In this document: positions 1-15,100 of the stretch, in pieces
How positions within the stretch are numbered: position 1 is the stretch's first letter
Layout of the letters: every line of letters begins with the position of its first letter
Assembly: GCF_902150065.1 (NCBI RefSeq)
Contig: NC_043996.1
Coordinates: forward strand, 11,632,485-11,696,484
Source: Myripristis murdjan
Taxonomy: Eukaryota > Chordata > Actinopteri > Holocentriformes > Holocentridae
Direction of reading: 5' to 3'
Length of the DNA: 64,000 nucleotides
Notes under the pieces: model-generated
What the model saw: only the letters and a program-made list of their open reading frames with translations
The model's database searches: none
Told to the model about the DNA's origin: nothing
Made by a program: the position numbers and the translations under genes

Positions 1-83
1 TACTTTCAATTATAACACATCATTAAATATTAACATATCAGTCCATGCTCACAATAATGACACTAATGCTGCATATTACCCAC

Positions 84-2533
<2,450 letters not shown>

Positions 2534-3507
2534 GGTTTGCTGACTGGGATGCTGATAACAGCGATGTTTTGAATGTCACTGCAGTGAAGAAGGAGAAGAA
2601 GAAGAAGAAGAAGAAATGAACCCAATCAGGATTTGCACATTACTAGTTAAAATGCCAAAGATACCACAATGACTTAAACACATGCCATTTTGACAGGTTT
2701 GTTGACACAAGTCTGAACAAAAGTCAATAATGCCGTTTTTGTATGACATGCCAGTTCACTTCCAAAAACCTGGTCAGCTATCTGGCCAGCTCAGCTCAGC
2801 TCAGCTCAGCACAGCTCACATTGTTTTTTCGACTTTCTGGCTGGTGTCAGACCTCTGCATACCAGTCCTACTTACGTCACCTCCTTCCCAAAACCAGCTA
2901 TCTGGGATTCTATTAAAGAGACTGGGATTTAAATACACTGCCTGGTGTTTGGCTGTTTAGCTGTTTAACTACTGGTGAAAAAGTGCCGATCCACTAAAAC
3001 ACAATAGAAACACAGTTCACCATGTTGATAACTGTGGTCAGCGAAACAATAGATATTGAACAGCGACTCGGTTGTTACAGCTACTCCAAGCCAGGCAAGG
3101 AGGCAGCAGGAACATTTCTCAGGGAATTGCCTTATCGTTTGCAAACAGCGACAATGATAGGCTTGTTGTGAATAAAAAAAAAAAAAAAAAAAAAAAAAAA
3201 ACGATTAAAAACTCGGTACAGCCGTAGGTACCTCCTTCTAATTACTTCAAGTTTAAACGAACCACGGAAAAGATAAAAAGGCATCCTGGAAAGGTAGCTA
3301 CTTAGCAAGACAGCTAACTAACTTATGGGGCTAGGGTTAGCATAAGACCCGGCTCTCACTGTATTGTCGCTAACTATTAACGTTACTTCAGAGATAAAGT
3401 CCATGGTTTCATCACACTAACATGAAATGGCTTACAGAATGGGATGTGTACTATTTGGGCGATAACAGGGTTTTCTTAATAAAACAATAAAATGGTTTAC
3501 TACTTAC

Positions 3508-3780
3508 ATTGCAGTTGGTTAGCAGTGCTGCATTCCTCTCCTGACGACAGTGAATTATCCGACCGATACGTGTCAAGTGTGCCAGAATGAAAAGCAGCAC
3601 ATCCGGTATCTTTTTCCAACATAAAAGCATGGACCCTGCAGAAATTATAGTAAATCAGGAGAGCCATATCAAGCAACATTTTATGGCGTTCTTTGTTCCG
3701 TTCACAAGACATTTTAATATATTAATGAAATATTTGAACGTCTAAGGTTTCTCTTGGCTTCAAGTCTGCGCCATACAATC
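3508..3780 (-). other. dapk3: Probable non-coding first exon and upstream ORF of dapk3
   Basis: A consensus donor (CAAT|gtaagt, exon edge at 3508) lies about 0.9 kb upstream of the dapk3 start exon, and that exon has its own acceptor at 2579-2580, so a 5' non-coding exon is required. The segment contains an ATG at 3710-3712 that opens a reading frame of about 67 codons up to the donor. After splicing to 2578 it would run on past the main ATG in another frame. The outer (transcription start) limit is a guess. No TATA box is evident. An A-run (3174-3201) lies in the intron. Confidence 0.5.
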
Positions 3781-3789
3781 TATGGTATG

Positions 3790-6030
3790 CACTACCTGAA
3801 CGGTTTTTGGGGCACTGTTATGGAGTTAAAATCGTGGTCAACCTGCTTTCCACGCTAATGCTAGTGCTTCTACTGATCTGTTTTCAAAGTGATTGAAGAA
3901 AACAGAAATCAATAATAAATAGTATATACCGTAATGGCAGGCAACGCTAAAGTATGCTATAAAATATAGTCTTCAAAACGCTCACTATGACAATTCAGTG
4001 ACAGTATACAAGCAAGTGACAAAACAATTAAAAATAATAAATACGCGCACAAGTGTACTTTTATTCTGAAGGTTCTATCATTCCAGTTTCGGTGCTACTC
4101 TAGCTGTTTCTAGGTTACTTGACGGCTATGCAGCAGGACGGACGTGTGGGATGACATCATATTGAGTGAATCAACGCCTATCTCCGCCTTTTGTACGTAA
4201 AAGGATAACAAGATCGAGCATGCAAGGCAAAGATTATAGGATGTCTCAGGGAGGACCAGATGATGCTCTCTTATCTGAAAAAGTCTAATCAAAGGCTTCC
4301 CAAGTGAACAAAATAAGGCTAGAAGGACCGATTAATCAATAATTATAAAACACTAACAATAAAAAAAAAAAAAAAAAAATCATTAACATTAATGTATGAG
4401 ATTTTGTATCATCTTTGATGGTATCCCTAACACGCGACACCTGTACAGTTTTAATTTATAGGAGCGGCAATTACAGTCGTGAGGAAAAAGATGACACATA
4501 ACTGATGTCATACTGTGCTGATGAATGCCTTTATTAAACCTGCAATGCGGAACTTTTACACATAAATGAACAACTATTATACTGAACCCTCTTATTAAAA
4601 ACTTGACACAATTTTGATTTAGCCTATCCTATCAAGCCAAGATGTAAGATAAAGTCACGATATATAACTCGTAAGAAAGTGTGTCTAAAAGGATTTTTTT
4701 CAGTGAAGGAGCCAACTTATAGTTACTTAGATGGGTATGAGGCCTCTTATGAAAAGACATCACAGGCTCCCTCAGTGAAGACATGGAAAACAAATGTGTG
4801 TTACTTCCATGGAGAAAAGTCCCCATATAGTTGAAAACTGGATGACAAGTGGAAGAAACCTGGAAATGGAATAGAAACATCGACATGATGCAACCTAATG
4901 GCACCTAGCGAGTGGAAGGCACAGACACCAGTCACCTCTGAGCTTAGTAGAATACAGGGTCAGGTTTAATGGTATATTGGACAGGTGAAAGAGGGGGGAA
5001 AAAATCACTATCCCATTGCCTTTAAAAGGCGTTCCCTGACCGGGAATCGAACCCGGGCCGCGGCGGTGAGAGCGCCGAATCCTAACCACTAGACCACCAG
5101 GGAGCTGACAAGGGGAAAAATATTGATTTCTTTGTGGGAAAAAATCATGTTGGTAGGGGATGTTATTAATATCTATGCCCATAATAAAACACAAATGTTT
5201 TATTAATGTAGGAGAAAACCAGCGGGTAACCAGAGGTAATAAATATAGGCATGTGGTATGTGTGGTCTGCATTTCATGAAGCTGTGGCAGTGTGGAGGCA
5301 GTCACAGAGAAAATGAATGGAGTTAGGTTGGAGGCAGTACATTACAGTGTCCAGAGAAAAAAAAAATGGAGTTAGGGTGAGGTAGGAAATCAGAGGTGTA
5401 GCCTTCCTGTTCCTGGCTGAAGGGACTGGGCCCAGTTAAAATACCATCCTGTGTGTAGATAAGCACACACACACCCCACCAGACCCAGCCGACAGGTGTC
5501 CAAGTCAGTGTGGTCTCATTCATAAAGCATACCTCAATGTGGTGTTGTAGCAGACAGGGCAGTGTAGAAGTATTAAAAACCCCAAGACAGAAGCAAATAT
5601 AGTTATAATGCTTAATAGTTGTGCATTTTTCAGTTAACCACTCCACTACCTATATGACATTAAATTGGTTATGAAAGAACTATGGTTAAGATGGCAAATC
5701 ATTGTGTCAATGGGATACTAAAGGTTTATTTTTACCTTAATCCGTTAGATTTTTCAAGGTGTAATGTTACCATGGATGTAGTATTTACACCGCCATTTTT
5801 AAACGCTTGTCCACGCCTCTTTGTTTCTCACGACCTTTCACCCCGGATAAATCAACTGGTTTTTTTCTCTCTTATCTTCACTTGTTTATATAGTTGTTGA
5901 AAATTTAAACCAAATGTTATACTTTCCACAAATTTAGAATCAAAGCCGCATGATTTAAACGTCCATTTTTTTGTTTTTTTTGACTGACTTTGACCTCAAC
6001 TAATGAAGAGGCCTGTTTACACGCGTGCAA
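3790..6030. other. Intergenic spacer between the divergent dapk3 and sppl2b promoters
   Basis: About 2.2 kb between two genes pointing away from each other. Apart from the tRNA-Glu gene and an A-run at 4361-4379, I see no gene. The open frames here are short, start at random points and lack plausible splice sites or recognisable protein. Confidence 0.6.
5032..5103 (-). tRNA. tRNA-Glu (anticodon CTC)
   Basis: A 72-nt tRNA gene on the minus strand. The acceptor arms TCCCTGG and TCAGGGA pair with one G-T, the discriminator base is A (5032), the anticodon loop reads CTCTCAC with anticodon CTC, and the T arm carries GGTTCGATTCC, which is also the internal B box. The A-box-like TGGTCTAGTGG is intact. 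As far as I recall, it equals the standard vertebrate tRNA-Glu(CTC) sequence base for base. A run of T on the transcribed side at 5027-5024, just after the 3' end, is a typical RNA polymerase III terminator. No SINE tail follows, so it reads as a genuine single tRNA gene and not a retroposon head. It is an isolated copy transcribed independently of its neighbours. Confidence 0.95.
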
Positions 6031-6040
6031 GCAGTGTCAG

Positions 6041-6074
6041 CCAATAGGAAACCGCACTGCAGAAAATGGGCGGG
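6041..6074 (+). promoter_or_regulatory. sppl2b: CCAAT box and GC box in the sppl2b promoter
   Basis: GCCAATAGG (CCAAT at 6041-6045) and GGGCGGG (6068-6074) lie 80-110 bases upstream of the chosen start codon. This spacing fits a TATA-less housekeeping promoter (NF-Y and Sp1 type sites). The binding itself is inferred. The start of transcription is not visible. Confidence 0.5.
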
Positions 6075-6152
6075 ACATTCAGTAACAGCTGGTGGCTTGC
6101 GGAGTGTGGACCGAACCGTGCGGTTGATGGGGAAAACAACAAGCTAGACATC

Positions 6153-7188
6153 ATGAGGGTCCCTATAACCCTGATTTGGGCAGCTTTTTGTATCCAAAAG
6201 GTGAGAGAAACGACGTCTTCGTTTTCGCAACATGTTGCAGTGCCCAACTACTGCCGTATCCTACACGTGGTCGAGGAAAACAAATTGTTTTTTCTGCTCC
6301 GGAATCATTAGCTTGCATGCTATGACTGTGTTAGCTTGCGGAGATTACAGAACGGGCCCTGACAACCTGCTTATGATTTACCTTTTGATTTCAAACAACC
6401 AATACGGTTATTACAGATTCTTTGATGTCAAGAAAGCTAAATTCACAGGTGGCTCTGTCATTTAGTGAGAAAAACAACTCTGTAAACAATAAACCTAGTA
6501 GTTGTGGTATCGCTTGAGTCAACCACCGCCAACTGGACCACTGAGAGTAAGCTGTGTAAATAGTCAAGGGCAGTTATTGACAGCTAATTTAACTGTACAA
6601 TAATTTATACCTGTAGGACTTAACAACACTTTAACAGTGCAATGTGCCAGTGTACATCTTATTTCTGTATTTATTTTTGCAGTATTTTGTACGATTAATG
6701 CACAAATAGTATTAATGAAGATATTTATACATAATGCACATACTTTATTTATTTATTTATTTATTTACAAATTTTAAGGGAAATATTTTTATATTTCTTA
6801 TTTCGTTTTCTATTTCTTATAATTCAGTTCTTCTCTAGAGAATTTGAAGGACTGCACCTGACCCAATGTCCCCTCGGGGATCATTAAAGTGTTTCTGATT
6901 TTGATACTAATCGATCTTGCACCAATAAGCAACAAGAAGTGCGACAGTGTACACCTTAGTTAGTACAGCTACAGCCTAGACTAGAGCATCACGACTAATT
7001 GTTTGGACTGATAAGTTGAACAGTAATTGCTTACATCCTAAATGTGTAGCTGTTGTAGGGCCTCTCTTCTGTACCTTAACATTAAAACAGCTGATGTTCA
7101 GGCTCTACAATATGTTCTCATTGTCTTTCCTCTAATAAAAACAAAGCTACCAATATGTTGAATGAACATTTAATCAGTTTAAAAACTC

Positions 7189-7221
<33 letters not shown>

Positions 7222-10200
7222 CATTTTTAACAGGTCGTGGGTGAATATGGCATGGCCCATTTCAGTGACAAGGGCAAGAGCAAAGGGAAGGATTACTGCA
7301 TTTTCTTTAACTCGCAATGGGCACGTCTACCTCAGGACCTCAACAAGGCAGTAAGTGAAGAGTTATGAGCAAGTAGTGCCGACAACGTATCAGACCTTTG
7401 ACTTCAACACCAAAACTAACCCCTTCAACTCTGATTTCCCTTATATATGCCCATTAGTGTTGTATTTCATGTTTTATACTGTAAAATGTCATACATGTTC
7501 TGTATATGAAGCTACATCACTGTTAACATTTAGTGAACTCTTCAAACACAAGGTGCCATTCTTCTATGGATGCACCATTACATCAAATAGAAAATATCTA
7601 GATGTCTAATGCATCATTTTACACACATTTCCCTTGTATTTGGAAACTTTGATATTTCTGCTAGAAGTGAAAATACATAAATTCTATGGGTTTGAACGAA
7701 AACAAAAATTGTTAAAACAAACATTGTTACTGCGTAACAATAATAAACCCACCAATGGGACAAGAAGGTCAAGAAGATAAGGGCAGTCATGGAAGAACAA
7801 TAAAAACACTTGTATTGATACTATAAGTCAAGAGAGGGTGATACTAAATCCAGTGTGGAAATAAGAGCAAAGAAATAATATAATAAAAAAGTCAAGAGGA
7901 CGCAGGTCATTGAAGATGGTTTTTAAAGCAGCCATAAATGATGACACAGATTTTACCAACTTTTTATCTAAGTTGTCAAGCTGGTCCGCAACTTAGAAGC
8001 TCCTCCTGCAAATGCCTGCTGTACCTTTGACATCAGTCTGCACTTGGGAACTTGGAGAAAAGCCATATTCTCAGATGTGAGAGTATATTGCTGACTATTG
8101 GGATGGGAATGTAAGATGGGGCTAAAACATCTATTGAAGGTGGTCAGTGGAGTTAGGGCCTTTTAAGAGCTTAGCTGTTACCCTCATTAGTTACATGAGA
8201 GCAGTATGATACCATAGTGTAGGGAGTTCTTCAGGAAATAAATACCTCGATCACCGTTTCTAGTTTATAAGCAATCAAAAATGATGTCACTTGAAAAACA
8301 TTTCTGAATGGGGAAAAAAACAACATTCTTAACTCAAATATAAGTTGGAAGTTAAAAGGCACAGTAAGGTTTCTTGCAAAAAGTTTCAAATGTGCTCTGA
8401 CAAATGTAGAAACTTGATGCATCTCTCTTGAACAATTACAGTCAACTAGTACACTCTCTAGAGGTTTGATTTAAGTACAATTTCATCTTGCACAGTGACA
8501 TTTGGTGAAAGTATTGAACATCTGAAAAATTTTGACGTTTAAGAGATGTTGGAGGATTTTAACTCCTGATGGGTCCAGTTAAGTTTCATGGAATCAAGTA
8601 TCAGTTTTCCTTTGTATTTTGAGAAATAAAGACCTTTGCCTTATGAAATTCATTAAAGCTATTTTTCAAGGAAGTAAATGGAGAAAAATGCACTCATCGG
8701 TAAGCAAATGATTGTTTTAATTAATATTCAGAATTGGTTGTGTAAGAGTTTGTGTAAAAGTTGAACTCTGTAATACTATTATGTTTGTGCTGCACAGTGT
8801 AACCAAATCATTTTATCAAAGCACTAATTCTTTTTGAAGTAATCACTCATCCCACAACATGTGTATTAACTTTTGGCACAAGTATATCCTTTTTTACCGG
8901 CCACCAAGGACAGAGGGAGAGTTGAGATTCTTCTTGTGCAATATGTGTACTTTCGTTATTTTTCTAAGCATTAAAAATGCTTAATTCTTAATCTTCATCT
9001 TTGTTCTTGGCTGCAAAATATACTCTTCCCCGATGTTGTAGTCAGAAGGTTAGGGAGTTGCTTAACATCCCATGAGAGGTGGGATGCAACACATGTAACA
9101 CATAATGTGCATGCCCAGAAAATCATATGCAAATCATCATCCCGGAAAAGATTCCCATCAGCTAGTAGTGGTGGTAGTAGTGGAAAAACAAGAAAAATCA
9201 TGACATATCTGAAAAGAAATTGAGATTTAATTTTTGGCCATATTACCCAGCCCTACTCTGTATGCCTTGTTTTATTTTGGTTTGTGCTTCTTCAGCGATG
9301 AAGGACAGAATAAATCTTTGTGCAGACTGGATGTGACGCAGTTGTCTTATTTTGTCCTCAGCAGCTGAATTGTAACTGAATTTACTCCAGCCTTGGTTCA
9401 CATCGTGCTTTTGCAAACTTTGTGAACTCATTTGCGTGTTTCTCTTTGTATCCCACAGTCCCGTCTCCAGATCTACGACCTGACAACATCTGTCCTGTGC
9501 TCCCCCTCTGAGGTCCCAGAGGGAGGCTTCCCCAACCGCATCCCCATGGTGATGAGGGGCAACTGCACCTTCTATGAAAAGGTCCGACTGGCCCAGATTA
9601 ATGGTGCCAAAGGTCTGCTCATCGTCAGCAAGGACAGACTGGTAAGGGGGAGACACTAACATGGGCACAGCTGTGCTATATACAGCATCCCTACCTTTTT
9701 ATAGAAAGTCTACTCATTAGGTCTTTTTTAGGATATTTGTTGATAATGTCTTTTTTCCGAAGTCTCAGGGAAATGAAATCACGTTAGCCAATTCTTCATA
9801 TGATATTGTACACCTATTTAAAAATAAATGTCAAAACATTCCCAATATTTATTTTCTCCTATGTTCATATCAAAATGTCCTATTAGCAGTTATCTTGCAG
9901 CTTACCATTAGTCTGGTCATGCCAGAAGTGGTTCAAGATTAGGCATCAAGTTTTGGTTGTTTAAAAAAAACAATATCAATGCCCATATATACAGTATATA
10001 TTTATTTCTTCAATTACAGACACCGCCTGCAGGAAACACAACTCAGTACGAGGAGATCGACATTCCTGTAGCCCTGCTCAGCTACTCTGATATGCTGGAC
10101 ATCAGCAAGGTGAGAGGTCAAAGTTATTATTTGTTACCATTTTACAGTTTGACAGGGGAAACACACAAGTACATAACTCAGTTCTTCTGCACCATATAAC

Positions 10201-12155
10201 TCTGGTTAATGTGGTGACAGGCTCACAACAATCCCATCCCCCAAATCTGTCACCCCAAACTTGCACTAATTACCCAGTCCTGAACTCATGCTATCTCCTG
10301 ATGTCTGCAGAACTTTGGGAAAGGAAGACTGGTTGCCATGTATGCACCCAAAGAGCCGGTGTTGGACTACAACATGGTGATCATATTTTTAATGGCAGTG
10401 GGGACGGTGGCCATCGGAGGATACTGGGCTGGCAGCAGGGACAGCAAGAAGTAAGTGAACAAACTGGGGGATAGAAGAGAAAACTGGCCTCCCATGCGGA
10501 CAATCATCTCACAGTCTTGAATGCTCAGCTCTGACTGAGTGTTACACGGTCACAGAACTAACTCTACCCAACATGCAATTCATTACAGGATACAGTCTTC
10601 ACGAATTATCTACACATGCCGTGCTATTAGTCCCGGCTGCTAAATATATATCAAGGTTAATTTATCAGGGGAGTCATCTCTGGGGAAAATCTGTCACAGT
10701 TTCACTTGGAAGGAATTACAAGTAGTTTGACTGGCGCACAGGAAATAGACTCATTTTTGTGTGCTTGTCTCAAAAATTTCTTAGTCTGAAGAGCACGCAT
10801 CTTTTCTCTGCAGTAGTCTGGATTATACCATGGTGAGGTGTTTATTTGGGGCCATCTGAGTGACTCACCATCTTAAGCCAGTTGAATCTCTCCTTCCTCA
10901 CAGAGTTGCCAAGGTGACTAAGGGCATGGTCAGATGGAGTCTCTTGACGCATAGCGCCGTGAGATAAAAACATTTGAGAATAGAGTGTGAATCTTGGCCT
11001 GACTTAGATACCAGCCAAGTGCTGGCAAACATCAGCCGTTGTTGGTATTTTTGTCAGCCTGACCACCTTGACAGGTAACCCACCATCAGTTAAAGTTCAT
11101 CCTAAAAAACCAGTGTGGTAAAATATTGAATGTGGCTTACGTTTGTCATTTGTGGCCAGTGGACAAAAAGTTGAGCATTCTGTGTTGATCTAGTCTCCTT
11201 TTCTTTTGAAGCGTGGTAGGATGAATATGTTTAAGTGTCCTGACGAGTGTTCGCAGATGAGTACTCATCTGTTCATTGCACACACTCCCAGCCTTCCAAA
11301 CAGTTCGCAAGTCCTCCTCCTGTCCCTCTGCAGGCGCTACATGAAGCACAAGCGGGATGACAGCACAGAGAAGCAGGACGAGGAGACGGTAGACGTCACC
11401 CCCATCATGATCTGTGTGTTCGTGGTCATGTGCTGCAGCATGCTGGTGCTACTCTACTTTTTCTACGACCACCTGGGTACGACATCCACAACACTGAGCT
11501 GTGCATCTCCATTATCACACCAGTAACCATGGTGTGATAACAGTGTGATAGCCTCCTCAAGTATCACTTTTTGGAAAATAAGCTCTTTGATCAAATGCCC
11601 CGTTATGTGACATATACGTAGATGATAGATTTCAAATGTGTGAGAATGAAGGAAGGTCATTCTGGAAAAAGAGCATGTTTGCTCAGTTCACTTCTCATCT
11701 GTTAACATTAACTTGGCCAAAGAGCAGAATTACCCCAAAAGGTTATTTCTTAAACAGCGTGTAAATGAATAAAATGTTACTCTGACAAACTGTATTAATC
11801 TTCTGACTGCCTCTGCTGATCCTCTCGTTTAGCCATTTGGGTGATAGCTGTCTTCTGTGTGGCCTCCTCTGTTGGCCTCTACAGCTGCCTGTGGCCTTTT
11901 GTCAGGCGACTCCCCTTCTGCAAGTGCAGGTGAGACTCTTCAAATCATAGTGCACACAATCTGTTATTTGCCGGTGTCACTTAATGAATATTCAGCGCTG
12001 ACACCAGCTGCCCAAAGGATCTGCTGTCACGGCCTGCAATCTCATTTTCTCTCAGCTAACATTTTCAAAGCTCGATTCAGATCCAGGGTTGTGATTCATT
12101 AAGGACTTAAAATCTTTTTCATATATGTCTAAACAGTGTATATATAGTGTATATG

Positions 12156-12193
<38 letters not shown>

Positions 12194-15100
12194 TATCTAT
12201 CTATCTCTCTGTGTTGTTTTTTGCGTCCTTGCATGTATAAGCCCTCATTCACAACCCTGAACACAAGAAACATTGTCCACTGTAGTTTGTATGTCTTGTA
12301 GAAGTGTGAAAGCCTGCACACTGGCAACAAATGTTGGGGGCAGACAGTTCATAAATAGAAGTATTCATGCTGTATTACAGTTTTTTTTTTGTTTGTTTGT
12401 TTTTTTACATCTTATGACCACAGGATCCCAGAGAACAACCTGCCATACTTGCACAAACGGCCACAGATCCGCATGCTGCTGCTCTCAGCTGTCTGCATTG
12501 GTGTCAGTGTCACCTGGGTGGTATTTCGCAATGAAGACCAGTGAGTATAGACGGACAAACACAGTCAAACCCACATAGACATAAACATGCAAGCTGTATT
12601 TACATGCAGTATGCAACCTCAATACCATTGTAAATAAAGATAACCCCTCAATGATCTTTTGAGGTAAAAAAAAAATAAAGGCTGAATGAATGAATTAACC
12701 TAGCTGGCTAGTTGTTTACACACAGAGTGCATGCCCTGCCACTGACTATCATTGTTTCCACAATATCTTCAGCAGAGGAGAGAAAGAGTGATTCCAACTG
12801 CAGCATGTTTTTTTGTTGACATCAGAAAGTACCCATAAACCCATACGAGTAGGGCAGACAGCAAAAACAAAAAGTGGAAGGAGTAAGACATGTATGAGTA
12901 TGATCTTACCTAAGTTATTCTAAACAATTTCTATCTTCATCAATCCCAGAATCAGTTTACTTTGGTTACCAGTTAAAAACAGAATTCTCCATGCTTGTAA
13001 ACAGTCACACACAAACTTGCTTCATTAATTTAATGTGATTTGCTTGTAATTCATCTGTCTTTCCACTTCAGCTGTAAAGGACAGTCTTTCTTGAGTAGAT
13101 GTGAAGATCCACTGTACGTTAGAAAGTAAATAAATGAATAAATTGTCCTGATAATATTAAACAAGGATCACAAGAATTTTAGAAAAAAAGAAAAAACATG
13201 CACTTAACATTCAAATGTCAGTGTAGAGCCTGGTTCTGTTCCAGGGTTATGTCCACTGTAAGTTCTGGTTTATAGACGTGTGTTGGATGATATAACAGTG
13301 ACATTGTCCTGCTTGTGTGTGAGAAATAACTTGTCAGAGCTGATAACGAAAGCATTGATGTATGTTGCAGTTCGGTTGGGCTGACTTAACAGTCCTGCTG
13401 TTCCATATGGTGTCTCCTCTAGGTGGGCGTGGGTGTTACAAGACGCCCTGGGGATCGCCTTCTGTCTCTACATGCTCAAAACAATCAGACTGCCCACTTT
13501 TAAGGTGGGTTGGCGCTATCATACTCACATACCATAATAAAGTGGGGTGTTTTTTTTTCTTTTTTTCAGGATTTGCTTCTTGAAAATATACAACTCCTAT
13601 CTTTTTTCTAGTGATGATTCCTTGTTTGCTTGTATTTGCACTATCAGTAGTAGTTTGTTTGATTTATTTTTCTGCTCTCTCTCCTCTGTGCAGGCCTGCA
13701 CTTTACTCCTGGTGGTCCTTTTTGTCTACGATGTTTTCTTTGTATTTATTACACCTCACTTTACAAAGGTATGTCAAGACTGCTGGTCACACTGTAATGT
13801 ATATGTATCTATTCAGAGTCTCTGCTTACTTTCCTGCCTTTCCTTCACAGAGCGGGGAAAGTATAATGGTGGAGGTAGCGGCTGGTCCCTCTGACTCCTC
13901 CCCGCATGAAAAGGTGTGCCTGTTTTTCAAATTCCAGGACTCCCCGTGGGGGTGGGGGTCTCATTACTGCACAGCACTGACATTAAATACTGTTCTTCTG
14001 TCTTTGAATACTCATGCTGAATGGATGTCATGAAAGCTGTATTAACACTGAGTATTTTGTTTGCTCCAGCTTCCTATGGTGCTCAAAGTGCCAAGGTTAA
14101 ACTCCTCTCCCCTGGCCCTGTGTGACCGGCCCTTCTCCCTCCTGGGCTTTGGTGATGTCTTAGTCCCAGGTAGCTAATGGGCTAACTACTAGATGCCCAC
14201 TCATTTTCGTATAAACAGAAATGCTCTGACCAGTGTTGAATACTGCCACATTTTTTCATCTTGGGTTGGTGCAGAAAGGATGGCTACAGCTCACCTTTTC
14301 CATAACTAGCAGCCAGAAATTCAGCAAGCTCAGGTTTGCTGTTGGACCAGTAGAGCATTAAACATTAAGGCACATACACCTTGCTGCAAAGTTAATGCTA
14401 TATAATTTTATTTTCTACAACAAATAATGTTATATTCTACAATTGTAGAATATTGGCATATTGAAGTTTTTTTTTTTCATTAATTTAACCAGTTTATTGA
14501 TTTAAAACTAGTTTTAATTTGACAGCAAATTCATAATTGTGTTTACAGAGATAAACCTAAGGCTCTATGCTGGCATATGGCAAAATACAGTTACTTCCCC
14601 ACACTGACTAACATGAACGCCTCTTGTTTCGCCTCCAGGCCTGCTGGTGGCATACTGTCACAGGTTTGACATTTTAATGCAGTCCTCCAGGATCTACTTT
14701 GTGGCCTGCACCATCGGTATGTACTCAAAATGCTCTTTAGGCACTGATAGTCTGTAATCAGTGTACTATTCTTGGTCATGACATTGTTGAGATACTCGTT
14801 TCTTTATCATTATATTAATTATTAATTCATAGCTTATCCCAAAAGTCATATATCTGTTAAGGATTTTCCATGAACAAGGACACAATTATTTGTGATATTG
14901 ACAAAGGGGTAAAAACCAGTGCTAAATTTGTATATACCTTGAAAGCAATACTTCAGGTCAGTGATAATAATATCCACATAACTTGCCTGTATAAATTTGC
15001 CTTTTTTGATCATATGAATCATTGTGACAGTGATTGGCTTTATCAGTAAGCAGTCAACAGTGATCTGAACAATTTACTCATGGTGTTCATTGTTTACATC

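Noticed and set aside
6066-6152. Upstream ATG of sppl2b in frame (MGGTFSNSWW...)
   Set aside because: It would put 29 mostly polar residues before the signal peptide, and it overlaps the GC box. The ATG at 6153 begins the signal peptide directly.
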